This document shows positions 17,852 to 25,983 of a DNA stretch of 64,000 nt, in pieces. The notes beneath the pieces are model-generated. The model saw only the letters and a list, made by a program, of their open reading frames with translations, searched no databases and was not told the DNA's origin. The DNA is from an uncultured Clostridia bacterium (lineage in GTDB: Bacteria; Bacillota; Clostridia; UBA1381). Location: contig CAKSSN010000005.1 of the NCBI GenBank assembly GCA_934489015.1, forward strand, positions 81,476-145,475, given 5' to 3'. Made by a program: the position numbers and the translations under genes. Positions within the stretch are counted from its first letter, which is position 1. The number at the start of each line of letters is the position of its first letter.

Positions 17852-19894
17852 TTGTTAAATATAAATAAAAGACTCGGAATTATATATTTCGTAATTTTTG
17901 CGGCGATGACGGCGATTATTCTCAGAGTTTTTTATATGCAGATAATTCGCGGCAGCGAATATGATAAAATTGCCGGCAGCAGAATAGGTGTAAACCTTAT
18001 TGACAAAGCGCCCAGAGGCGAAATAACAGACCGCTACGGCGAAAGGCTTGTAACCAATAAGGCTTGCTACAGCCTTGCGCTTACAAAGACAAATGTAACG
18101 GACGATCAGCTAAACGGCGTTATTATAAAAACGCTTTCGCTGCTCGATACCGATATACAGTCAACTCTTCCGATAGATGAAAATATGAATTTTACGTTTT
18201 CGGACGATAACGAAAAAAAAGAATGGTTTGAAAGCGATAAATATAAAAAGTATGTAAATTCTTCAATGACGGCTCAGGAGGCTTTTGACGCGCTTTGCGA
18301 AAAGCTATATAAAATAAGCGGCGAATATTCGCTTTCCGACAGATATAAAATACTGTCCGTAAGGTATGAAGCGGATAAGCACGGATTTTCTCCCGTGTCG
18401 CCGTATGTTCTTGCCGACGACGTTTCAATGGAAGCGATTGCCGAAATAAAGGAGTCGGCTGACAGCTTTCCGGGAATTGTGATAACGAACAGCTACAAAA
18501 GAAAGTATGAAAACGGCGGCTATCTTTCGCACGTTCTCGGCAGAGTGGGGAAGATGAACGACGCGGAATATGAAAAATACAAGTCTCTCGGCTATAGCTA
18601 CAGCGACAGCGTTGGAAAGCAGGGAGTTGAAAAGGAAGCGGAGCAGTATTTAAGAGGTACTGACGGAGTTAAGGGCAGCGGCGGCGATGACGGCGGAATT
18701 ATAAACAAAACGCCGATGGTGCCGGGCGACAATGTTGTTCTTACGATAGACATGGATTTGCAGAGAACGCTTGAGGACTCGCTTAAAAAAAGAATACTTA
18801 AAATAAGCCGCGAGGGCGGAGAGAAAACGGGTAAGGACGCAAATGCCGGAGCGGCGGTTGTGGTTGACGTTAAAAACGGAGATATACTTGCCTGCGCATC
18901 ATATCCGACATACGACCTTGCGGAGTTTAGCAGCAGCTACAGCACGCTTTCAAACGACAAAAACAGGCCGCTTTTAAACCGTGCGGCGAGCGGAACATAT
19001 ACTCCGGGTTCAACGTTTAAGCCGCTTGTTGCGGTTGCGGCTATGGAAAGCGGCAAGCTTAAGCCAAACGAGAAAATAACCGACGAGGGCATATATAAGT
19101 TTTATGAGGACTACCGTCCGCGCTGCTGGATCTGGTCTGAATATCACACGACTCACGGCAGCATAAACGTGTCGCAGGCGATTGAAAAGTCGTGTAACTA
19201 TTTTTTTTACGAAACGGGCAGGCGCTGCGGAATTGATATTCTTGACTCATATGCGAGAAGCTTCGGACTCGGTCAGCTGACAGGATCTGGGCTTCCCGAA
19301 GAGGTAAGCGGATATATTGCAGGCCCGGAGAGTAAAAAGAAGCTTGTAAAAAACGTGGACGAGCAGGGCTGGTACGGAGCGGATACGCTTCAGGCCTCAA
19401 TCGGTCAGTCAATCCATGCGTTTACACCGCTTCAGATTGCAGATTATATAAGCACTATTGCAAACGGCGGAACGTGCTATAAGCTAAATCTTATAAAGAG
19501 TGTGCGTTCGGCGTCGGACGGCAGTCTTGTTTTTGAAAGCCGTCCGGAAGCAAGGAGCAGCGTTAAAATGAGCAGTCAGACTCTCGAAGCCGTAAAGGTC
19601 GGAATGAAAAACGTTGTTGACGAGGGCTCTGCGCGTGCTATTTTCACGGGCTACCCGATAGAAATAGGCGGAAAAACCGGAACTGCGCAGCTTGGTAAAA
19701 AGTCCTCAAATAACGCGCTGTTTGCCGCTTTTGCACCGTATGACGATCCGCAGATTGCAGTCTGCGTTGTTCTTGAGCACGGCGTCAGGGGCACTAATGC
19801 AGCGTATGTTGCAAAGGATTTGTTTGACGAATATTTCGGGCTTAACGAGGAAGCCGTATCGGCGTTTAATGAAGAAAACAATCTTAACGAATAG
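17852..19894 (+). CDS. mrdA: Penicillin-binding protein 2 (class B, elongation transpeptidase)
   Basis: 680 residues from TTG 17852 with GAGGCGG upstream. An N-terminal membrane anchor (about 8-28) is followed by the dimerisation domain containing DKAPRGEITDRYGERL. The transpeptidase domain shows the active-site serine in STFK (TYTPGSTFKPLVA), SxN as SCN (EKSCNYFFYETG) and KTGTA (GGKTGTAQLG). It crosslinks lateral-wall peptidoglycan and is a beta-lactam target. The WIW segment before SCN is typical of the PBP2 family. It closes the mreBCD block; no rodA follows. Confidence 0.93.
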   Translation: MLNINKRLGIIYFVIFAAMTAIILRVFYMQIIRGSEYDKIAGSRIGVNLIDKAPRGEITDRYGERLVTNKACYSLALTKTNVTDDQLNGVIIKTLSLLDTDIQSTLPIDENMNFTFSDDNEKKEWFESDKYKKYVNSSMTAQEAFDALCEKLYKISGEYSLSDRYKILSVRYEADKHGFSPVSPYVLADDVSMEAIAEIKESADSFPGIVITNSYKRKYENGGYLSHVLGRVGKMNDAEYEKYKSLGYSYSDSVGKQGVEKEAEQYLRGTDGVKGSGGDDGGIINKTPMVPGDNVVLTIDMDLQRTLEDSLKKRILKISREGGEKTGKDANAGAAVVVDVKNGDILACASYPTYDLAEFSSSYSTLSNDKNRPLLNRAASGTYTPGSTFKPLVAVAAMESGKLKPNEKITDEGIYKFYEDYRPRCWIWSEYHTTHGSINVSQAIEKSCNYFFYETGRRCGIDILDSYARSFGLGQLTGSGLPEEVSGYIAGPESKKKLVKNVDEQGWYGADTLQASIGQSIHAFTPLQIADYISTIANGGTCYKLNLIKSVRSASDGSLVFESRPEARSSVKMSSQTLEAVKVGMKNVVDEGSARAIFTGYPIEIGGKTGTAQLGKKSSNNALFAAFAPYDDPQIAVCVVLEHGVRGTNAAYVAKDLFDEYFGLNEEAVSAFNEENNLNE

Positions 19895-19954
19895 ATAAAT
19901 CATGCCGAAAGCGCCTTAAAAGCAGCTTTCGGCAGGCGAACGGAGGAGATTTTT

Positions 19955-20593
19955 TTGAGTAAAACCGACGCTGTTGTACTGAAAGGGACTGCGCAGGGAG
20001 TTAAAATGATTTTGGATTCCGACACACCCGTTATGCAGGTGCTGGAGATAATGCGCGCAAAGGTAAAAGAGGCGGAGGGGTTTTTTAAGGGCAAATGCAC
20101 TGTTTTTGTATGCGGAAGAATGCTTCACAATTCCGACAGGCTGCGCATTATCTCCGTTATGCATACAATTCTTCCGGAGGCGGAGGTGTGTTTCGGAGAG
20201 CCGCACACGTCCATGCGCAGCATATCAAGCCTTGACGTGCCCGAAAATTTTAAAAGAATTGTACCAAATCGCAGTACGATAAGATTTCACAGCGGAAATA
20301 TAAAAAGCGGAGAGGCTCTTTCCGTGTCGGGCGATATTTTTGTATTCGGAAATGTTGAAGAGGGAGGTCACATTTATGCTTCCGGCAGCATTTACATAAT
20401 GGGTACGCTTGCCGGAGTTGCTCATGCCGGAGTCGAAAACGGTGATGGAGCGGTGATTGCGGCTTCAAATTTTTGCCCTGAGAGCATTTCTATCGCGGAA
20501 TTAAGTGCAAATTTTGAGAATAATACACAAAAAAACAACGCAAAAATGGCATATATCACGAATGATACAATTTTTCTTCATGATTTTTTGTAA
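19955..20593 (+). CDS. minC: Septum site-determining protein MinC
   Basis: 212 residues from TTG 19955, with GGAGGAGA 5 bases upstream. The N-terminal domain (1-100) is the FtsZ-inhibiting part; the C-terminal right-handed beta-helix (about 105-205) is recognisable from GNIKSGEALSVSGDIFVFG, GGHIYASGSIYIMGTLAG and AHAG. It blocks Z-ring assembly away from midcell and is recruited by MinD. It lies 60 bp after the PBP2 gene, as in other clostridia. Confidence 0.92.
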   Translation: MSKTDAVVLKGTAQGVKMILDSDTPVMQVLEIMRAKVKEAEGFFKGKCTVFVCGRMLHNSDRLRIISVMHTILPEAEVCFGEPHTSMRSISSLDVPENFKRIVPNRSTIRFHSGNIKSGEALSVSGDIFVFGNVEEGGHIYASGSIYIMGTLAGVAHAGVENGDGAVIAASNFCPESISIAELSANFENNTQKNNAKMAYITNDTIFLHDFL

Positions 20594-20599
20594 AAAATA

Positions 20600-20628
20600 T
20601 AGACAAACGGAATTATTTGTGGTATAAT
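20600..20628 (+). promoter_or_regulatory. Promoter of minD
   Basis: TAGACA (20600-20605), 17-bp spacer, TATAAT (20623-20628), directly after minC. It gives minD-mgsA a start independent of minC. Confidence 0.75.
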
Positions 20629-20722
20629 AATAGTATGGGGTAAGTGAGAACAAAAAAGCCGCAGAAAATCCGGGAGTGTTTTTCGGGTGATTTTGGCTTT
20701 GGAAATGGAGTTAATGTTTATA

Positions 20723-21496
20723 ATGGGTAAAATAATTATAATAGCTTCGGGAAAAGGCGGAGTCGGCAAAACAACCGTAACCGCTCAGCTCGGTATTGCC
20801 CTTAGCGCGAGAGGAAAGAGAGTTCTTGTGTCGGATATTGATTTCGGACTGAGAAATCTCGATATTGCTCTGGGCGCTGAAAGCAGTGTTGTATATGACG
20901 TGCTTGACTGTGTTGACGGAAGATGTACTCTTGATGAGGCAGTAATTAAGATTAACGACAATTTGCTGCTTTTGCCTGCGTCGCAGAGCCGGAGACTAAA
21001 ATATGTCGACATGAATAAGGTGAGCGGATTTATTTCGTCCGTTTCGGAAAAATTCGATTACATACTGCTTGACGCACCGGCAGGTGTCGGAGAAGCGCTT
21101 GAAAAATGCGCGGTCTGCGCCGATGAGGCGTTTATTATAGTAAGGCCGTATCTGTCAAGCGTCCGCGACGCCGACAGGTGTATTGATGTTCTGGAGGAAA
21201 ACGGAGTTGAAAAAGCGTCGCTTATTATAAACGATGCGGACGGCGCGCTTATAAAAAGCGGAGTGATGATGACTCCCGATTCGATAGCGGATTTGCTCGG
21301 TATACAGGTTTTGGGTATAGTTCCGCATGACGAAAGCGTTTTGACGGGCGCGGGGCTTTCGGAAGGCTCGATTGCCGCAAAAGCGTTTTCAAATATTTCG
21401 GGCAGAATGCTTGGGGAAAAAATTCCCGTCGTAAGCCTTGATGAAAAGAAGGGCGGCTTCGGCAGCAGGATAAAAAAGCTTTTAAAATTTAAATAA
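20723..21496 (+). CDS. minD: Septum site-determining ATPase MinD
   Basis: 257 residues from ATG 20723, the position matching the family start (GKIIIIASGKGGVGKTT); ATG 20714 is closer to GGAG and cannot be excluded. Deviant Walker A GKGGVGKTT, then DIDFGLRNLDIALG and LLDAPAGVGE (Walker B). The C-terminus GFGSRIKKLLKFK is basic and amphipathic, the membrane-targeting helix. It binds MinC and the membrane. MinE, which normally follows, is missing: mgsA begins 16 bases on. Confidence 0.93.
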   Translation: MGKIIIIASGKGGVGKTTVTAQLGIALSARGKRVLVSDIDFGLRNLDIALGAESSVVYDVLDCVDGRCTLDEAVIKINDNLLLLPASQSRRLKYVDMNKVSGFISSVSEKFDYILLDAPAGVGEALEKCAVCADEAFIIVRPYLSSVRDADRCIDVLEENGVEKASLIINDADGALIKSGVMMTPDSIADLLGIQVLGIVPHDESVLTGAGLSEGSIAAKAFSNISGRMLGEKIPVVSLDEKKGGFGSRIKKLLKFK

Positions 21497-21511
21497 TGGA
21501 GGTTAATAACT

Positions 21512-21916
21512 GTGAATATTGCATTGATAGCACACGATAAGAAGAAAGAGCTTATGGTTCAGTTTTGCATTGCTTATAAGGGTATTCTTGAAAAACATGT
21601 ACTTTTCGCAACCGGGACAACAGGAAAGCTTATAATAGAGGGAACAGGCCTCAATGTATACAGATTTTTGTCAGGACCTCAGGGCGGCGACCAGCAAATC
21701 GGCGCGCGAATTGCCTACAATGAAATAGATCTCGTTTTGTTTTTCCGTGACCCGCTGTGCGCGGAGGGCTACGAGCCTGATGTATTTTCTCTTTTGAGAT
21801 TATGCGATTTGCAAAATATACCTATAGCAACAAATGTTGCAACTGCTGAGGTGCTTATTCACGGTCTTGATCGTGGTGATCTCGATTGGCGTGATATTGT
21901 CAATCCGAAAAAATAA
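21512..21916 (+). CDS. mgsA: Methylglyoxal synthase
   Basis: 134 residues from GTG 21512 with GGAGG 9 bases upstream. Converts dihydroxyacetone phosphate to methylglyoxal and phosphate, a bypass of lower glycolysis under phosphate limitation. Seen: IALIAHDKKKELM, the phosphate-binding ATGTTG, and the catalytic segment SGPQGGDQQIGARI with the conserved Asp, plus PIATNVATAE. Its position downstream of the min genes is common in clostridia, though normally minE and rodA stand between. Confidence 0.95.
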   Translation: MNIALIAHDKKKELMVQFCIAYKGILEKHVLFATGTTGKLIIEGTGLNVYRFLSGPQGGDQQIGARIAYNEIDLVLFFRDPLCAEGYEPDVFSLLRLCDLQNIPIATNVATAEVLIHGLDRGDLDWRDIVNPKK

Positions 21917-21928
21917 GGAATATTTGTT

Positions 21929-21968
21929 CGGCACAGAAAACTGTTTTACGCAGTTGCGCCGAATTTGT
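21929..21968 (+). other. Stem-loop between mgsA and the Mrp gene
   Basis: TTCGGC (21929-21934) pairs with GCCGAA (21957-21962), with an inner AACTG/CAGTT stem. Only a weak T-rich tail follows, so it may be a weak terminator or an mRNA processing or stabilising hairpin. Confidence 0.45.
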
Positions 21969-22002
21969 ATATGATTATGAAGTATGAAAGGACATGAGTG
22001 TT

Positions 22003-22824
22003 GTGGCGGAATGTACACATGACTGCGGCTCCTGCGGCGAAAGCTGTGCGCAGAGAAAGCCCGAAAGCTTTATTGAGGAGCAGAATAAATTTTCAAATGT
22101 AAAAAAGGTTATAGGCATTGTAAGCGGCAAGGGCGGCGTCGGCAAATCGCTTGTCAGCTCGCTTTTGGCTTGTGAAATAAGAAAAGCCGGACTAAAGACG
22201 GCAGTTATGGACGCGGATATTACAGGACCGTCAATCCCGAAAATGTTTGGGCTTAATACGCTTGCAGAGGGCAGCGAGGACGGACTTTATCCGGTTAAGA
22301 CTAAAACGGGCATTGAGGTAATGTCAATAAATCTTCTGCTTGAAAATCAGACCGATCCTGTTATATGGCGCGGCCCGGTTATAGGCGGAACGGTAAAGCA
22401 GTTCTGGACGGACGTTATCTGGGGCGACATTGACGTTATGCTTATTGATATGCCGCCGGGCACGGGCGATGTTCCGCTGACTGTTTTTCAGTCTATCCCG
22501 GTTGACGCTATAGTTGTTGTAACATCTCCGCAGGAGCTTGTTTCGATGATTGTTAAAAAAGCGGTTAAAATGGCGGATATGATGAATATAAACGTTTTGG
22601 GCGCGGTTGAAAACATGAGCTATGTTATCTGCCCCGATTGCGGCAAGAAGATAGAAATCTACGGAAAAAGCCATATTAAAGAGATATGCACGGAAAACAA
22701 TATAGATGTATATTCGCAGATACCGTTTGACAGCTCGATTGCCGCTCTTTGCGACAGGGGCGATATTGAGGACTATGACGGCGGCTATGTTAAAAACATT
22801 GTTGATAAAATTATAGGCAGATAG
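22003..22824 (+). CDS. Mrp/NBP35-type Fe-S cluster carrier ATPase
   Basis: 273 residues from GTG 22003, 10 bases after AAAGGA; the ATG at 21994 is almost touching that RBS and is less likely. The N-terminal cysteine cluster CTHDCGSCGESC is typical of the anaerobe Mrp form. Walker A GIVSGKGGVGKSLV, then DADITGPSIPKMFG, DMPPGTGDVPLT and the C-terminal CPDCGKKIEIYG with the CxxC pair that holds a bridging 4Fe-4S cluster. It would scaffold and transfer Fe-S clusters, fitting the many Fe-S enzymes of an anaerobe. Confidence 0.9.
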   Translation: MAECTHDCGSCGESCAQRKPESFIEEQNKFSNVKKVIGIVSGKGGVGKSLVSSLLACEIRKAGLKTAVMDADITGPSIPKMFGLNTLAEGSEDGLYPVKTKTGIEVMSINLLLENQTDPVIWRGPVIGGTVKQFWTDVIWGDIDVMLIDMPPGTGDVPLTVFQSIPVDAIVVVTSPQELVSMIVKKAVKMADMMNINVLGAVENMSYVICPDCGKKIEIYGKSHIKEICTENNIDVYSQIPFDSSIAALCDRGDIEDYDGGYVKNIVDKIIGR

Positions 22825-22857
22825 CTTGCTTATTACGGCTTTAAAAGGTGATGTGAA

Positions 22858-23307
22858 ATGGGAAAAAAGGCAGACAGAGCGGAAGAGCTTTTTCGCAGCG
22901 GCTATAACTGCTCTCAGGCGGTGTTCGGCGCATTTGCGGAGGATTTGGGACTTGATTTTGATACTGCAATGAGGATTTCCTCATCGTTCGGCGGCGGAAT
23001 AGCACATTTGAGAGATGTGTGCGGCGCGGTAAGCGGTATGTGCATGGTGCTCGGCGCAAAATACGGCGATTATGAGCCGAAGGACAATACGCTTAAAACA
23101 AAGCATTATGAGAGAGTGCAGGCTCTTATAAAGGAATTTTCGGAGCATAACGGCTCGTTTATATGCAGAGATTTGCTCGGATTAAAGGCAGGCACGACAG
23201 AGCCGAAGCCGGAGGAGAGAACGAGCGAATATTATAAGCGCAGATCATGCCCGGAGCTTGTTCATGACGCTGCGGAAATTCTGGAGGAATATTTTGAAAA
23301 TGCGTGA
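22858..23307 (+). CDS. C_GCAxxG_C_C family redox-active protein
   Basis: 149 residues. Family landmarks: AEELFRSGYNCSQAVFGAF, SSFGGGIA, then CGAVSGMCMVLG, matching the C-G-C-A-x-x-G pattern, and later ICRDLLG and a C-terminal RSCPELV. Members are small putative redox proteins with conserved cysteines; their reaction is unknown. No signal peptide. RBS AAAGGTG. It overlaps the PPTase gene by 8 bp, so the two are translated from one message. Confidence 0.88.
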   Translation: MGKKADRAEELFRSGYNCSQAVFGAFAEDLGLDFDTAMRISSSFGGGIAHLRDVCGAVSGMCMVLGAKYGDYEPKDNTLKTKHYERVQALIKEFSEHNGSFICRDLLGLKAGTTEPKPEERTSEYYKRRSCPELVHDAAEILEEYFENA

Positions 23308-23872
23308 GCCGCTGATTTATGCGTGCCGCGCGGATTTGCCCGATGATGAAGTTTTGATTAATAAGCTTTTGTCGGCTGTTCGCAGCGAAAAACGCGCCGG
23401 AATTTTAAATCAAAAAAATCGTGAGCATGCAAATGAAATGCTTGTCGGCGAAATGTTAATGCTGTACGCTCTGAAAGACAGCTTTTCAATTTCGCCGAAA
23501 AATGTTGAAATAGCGCTCGGCGAGCATGGTAAGCCTTATTTGAAAAACTTCGATAAGGCTTATTTTAATATAAGCCATTCCGGCGGCGCTGCTGTCTGCG
23601 CTGTGTATGACGGTGAGGTCGGTGTTGATATTCAGAAAATTTCAAAATTCAATCCGTCGCTTGCAAAAAAAATGTGCAGCGCTAAGGAGCTTGAGCAGCT
23701 CGTAAAAAGCAAAAGGCGAGACTATGAATTTTCAAGGCTTTGGAGCGTAAAAGAAGCGTATCATAAGCTTTGCGGCACCGGAATTTTGTATCCGAGCTTT
23801 GCAAAGGAATATGACTGCCGCTTTAAATCCTTTGAGCTTTTCGGATGCGTTGTTACGGCAGCGTGGAGATAA
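23300..23872 (+). CDS. 4'-phosphopantetheinyl transferase, Sfp type
   Basis: 190 residues from ATG 23300, overlapping the previous gene by 8 bp. It transfers phosphopantetheine from CoA to carrier proteins. Motifs: YFNISHSGGAAVCAV (P1), GVDIQKI (P2) and LWSVKEAYHKLCGTG (P3, KEAxxK). In P2 the usual GxDxE has Gln in place of Glu, one of the metal ligands, so metal binding may differ. No carrier-protein gene (acp, NRPS or PKS) is in the window. It is shorter than Sfp (224) but within the family range. Confidence 0.85.
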   Translation: MREPLIYACRADLPDDEVLINKLLSAVRSEKRAGILNQKNREHANEMLVGEMLMLYALKDSFSISPKNVEIALGEHGKPYLKNFDKAYFNISHSGGAAVCAVYDGEVGVDIQKISKFNPSLAKKMCSAKELEQLVKSKRRDYEFSRLWSVKEAYHKLCGTGILYPSFAKEYDCRFKSFELFGCVVTAAWR

Positions 23873-23922
23873 AAGGCGGAGCTTTGGTTAATAGAATTTT
23901 GCACCGAATGCGTACTTTGTTT

Positions 23923-23956
23923 AAAATCGTTGCGGTTATGCTGCGGCGATTTTTTT
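23923..23956 (+). terminator. Terminator after the PPTase gene
   Basis: Stem AAATCGTTGC (23924-23933) / GCGGCGATTT (23943-23952) with two G-U pairs, 9-base loop, T-tract to 23956. Confidence 0.8.
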
Positions 23957-24028
23957 ATGCAGTCCATCTTAATTTTCATTATATGAATGTTAGCAATTTA
24001 TGAACTTTTAAAAAAATTTTAAAAATTG

Positions 24029-24057
24029 TTGAATTTTACGGAAAAATGTGATAAAAT
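24029..24057 (+). promoter_or_regulatory. Promoter of the miaB operon
   Basis: TTGAAT (24029-24034), 17-bp spacer, TAAAAT (24052-24057), preceded by TG one base upstream (extended -10). Confidence 0.65.
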
Positions 24058-24147
24058 AATAAAGATGTATATAATAAGCTTGCTATGCCTTTGATTTAGT
24101 GCGGCATCAGGCTTATCTGTCAGAAATTAAAAGGCGGTGATTTTTGT

Positions 24148-25563
24148 ATGACTCACAGAGTCAGTGCGGAAGAAATAGAAAAACAAAGGCAATACGCCTT
24201 GAAAATAAAGCAGATAATTGTAAACGATGCCGCAAAAAGCGGAAAAAAGCCGCTTGCGCTTACTGAAACCTACGGCTGTCAGCAAAATGAGAACGATACG
24301 GAGCGTATTCGCGGAATTTTATCCGACTGCGGATTTGATTTTACGGATGATCCCGAAAAGGCGGATATAATAATTTACAATACCTGTGCCGTTCGTGAAA
24401 ATGCGGAGCAAAAGGTGTTCGGCAGACTCGGAATTTTAAAACATATGAAAGAGCACAGGCGTGACCTTATAATCGGTCTTTGCGGCTGCATGGTTCAGCA
24501 GGAGCATATCACGGAGAAAATAAAGGAAAAGTATTCTCATGTTGACCTTATATTCGGAACTCATGCGCTTTATAAGCTGCCGGAACTTTTGTGGGGAGTT
24601 TTGGCGGATAATAAGAAAATGGTGGATATTGACGACTCGGACGGGTATATAGCCGAAGGTATTCCCGTAAAGCGCGAGGACGATACAAAGGCTTGGGTTT
24701 CGGTTATGTACGGCTGCAATAATTTCTGCACGTACTGCATTGTGCCGTATGTGCGCGGCAGGGAGCGGAGCAGAAAAAGCGAGGATATAATAAACGAAAT
24801 AAAGGAACTTGTCGGAGAGGGCGTTACGGAAATTACGCTTTTGGGGCAGAATGTTAATTCATACGGCAAGGATTTGGACGAAAATATTGATTTTTCCGAT
24901 TTGCTCAGAAGAGTAAATGAAATTGACGGAATAAAGCGCATAAGGTTTGTAACGTCACACCCGAAAGATTTCGGCGACAGGTTAATTGACGCAATGAGCG
25001 AGTGCGACAAGGTGTGTCATCAGCTTCATCTGCCGTTTCAGGCAGGCAGCAACAGCGTTTTAAAGGCCATGAACCGCCGCTACACAAAAGAGGAATATCT
25101 CGAAAAGATAAGGCGCGTTAAGGAGCGCATACCCGATATTGCTCTTTCGACCGACGTTATTGTCGGATTTCCTACGGAAACAAACGAGGATTTCCTTGAA
25201 ACGATTGACGTTTTGAAAAAGGTTGAGTTTGATAATATATTTTCGTTTATCTATTCAAAGCGCAAGGGTACTCCGGCAGCGGAGCTTGATTTTGCGCTAA
25301 GCAGCGAAGAAATACATAAAAATTTCGATATGCTGCTTGAAACGCAAAACGAAATATCGCTTAAGAAAAATAAAGCCTTTGAGGGAAAAACGGTTGAAGT
25401 TTTGGTTGACGGCGAAAGCAAAACGGATAAAAATATGCTGTCGGGAAGAATGGCTAATACTAAAATTGTTAATTTTCCCGGTGACAGCTCACTTAAGGGC
25501 AAGTATGTAAAGGTTAAAATAACAAAGGCGCATACCTGGAGCTTAAACGGCGAGTTGGTATGA
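24148..25563 (+). CDS. miaB: tRNA-2-methylthio-N6-dimethylallyladenosine synthase MiaB
   Basis: 471 residues. The N-terminal UPF0004 domain carries three cluster cysteines (TYGCQQNENDTE, YNTCAVRENAEQKVFG, GLCGCMVQQ). The radical SAM motif is CNNFCTYC followed by IVPYVRGRERSR. The last ~65 residues are the TRAM domain. It adds a methylthio group to i6A37 of tRNAs using two 4Fe-4S clusters and SAM. It is followed by a ricA-like gene and mutS, the same neighbourhood as ymcB-ymcA-mutS in Bacillus, which supports MiaB over MtaB or RimO. Confidence 0.95.
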   Translation: MTHRVSAEEIEKQRQYALKIKQIIVNDAAKSGKKPLALTETYGCQQNENDTERIRGILSDCGFDFTDDPEKADIIIYNTCAVRENAEQKVFGRLGILKHMKEHRRDLIIGLCGCMVQQEHITEKIKEKYSHVDLIFGTHALYKLPELLWGVLADNKKMVDIDDSDGYIAEGIPVKREDDTKAWVSVMYGCNNFCTYCIVPYVRGRERSRKSEDIINEIKELVGEGVTEITLLGQNVNSYGKDLDENIDFSDLLRRVNEIDGIKRIRFVTSHPKDFGDRLIDAMSECDKVCHQLHLPFQAGSNSVLKAMNRRYTKEEYLEKIRRVKERIPDIALSTDVIVGFPTETNEDFLETIDVLKKVEFDNIFSFIYSKRKGTPAAELDFALSSEEIHKNFDMLLETQNEISLKKNKAFEGKTVEVLVDGESKTDKNMLSGRMANTKIVNFPGDSSLKGKYVKVKITKAHTWSLNGELV

Positions 25564-25588
25564 AAATAAAAGAAAGGACTTGTATAAA

Positions 25589-25972
25589 ATGACGGATATT
25601 ATCAAAAAGGCAAAGGAGCTCGGAGAGCTTATACAAAACAGCGATGAGATGAAAAAGGTTAAGGAGCTTGAAGCGCTTCAGGAGCAGGACGAAAATGCAA
25701 AAACTCTGCTTATGGAATTTAACATGAACAGAATGAATTTGGGACGCGATATGCAAAGCGGAAAAATAAGCGAGGAAGAGGCGGTTAAGAAAAATAACGA
25801 AGCTTTTGAAAAGCTTATTGCCGGCTCGGAGATTATTAAAAATTATGTTGAAGCCAAAAAAGAGCTTGACAGGGTTGTAAACGAGGTAAACGGGATTTTG
25901 AACTATTATATAACAGGTCATGCACCGGGCGGCTGCAGTCATGACTGCTCGGCGTGCGGAGGCTGCCACTGA
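25589..25972 (+). CDS. YlbF/YmcA (RicA/RicF) family protein with cysteine-rich tail
   Basis: 127 residues from ATG 25589, 10 bases after AAAGGA. It is a mostly helical, Glu/Lys-rich chain (KAKELGELIQNSDEMKKVKEL) of the YlbF/YmcA family, ending in CSHDCSACGGCH. In Bacillus YmcA, YlbF and YaaT form a complex that carries 4Fe-4S clusters and assists RNase Y in mRNA maturation. The tail here offers four cysteines for a cluster. Synteny between miaB and mutS favours YmcA (RicA), but the tail resembles YlbF, so one protein may serve for both. No YaaT is in the window. Confidence 0.85.
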   Translation: MTDIIKKAKELGELIQNSDEMKKVKELEALQEQDENAKTLLMEFNMNRMNLGRDMQSGKISEEEAVKKNNEAFEKLIAGSEIIKNYVEAKKELDRVVNEVNGILNYYITGHAPGGCSHDCSACGGCH

Positions 25973-25983
25973 GGAAGATGAGT

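Noticed and set aside
22003..22824. Second MinD or ParA
   Set aside because: The N-terminal cysteine cluster and the CPDC motif near the C-terminus identify the Mrp/NBP35 type instead.
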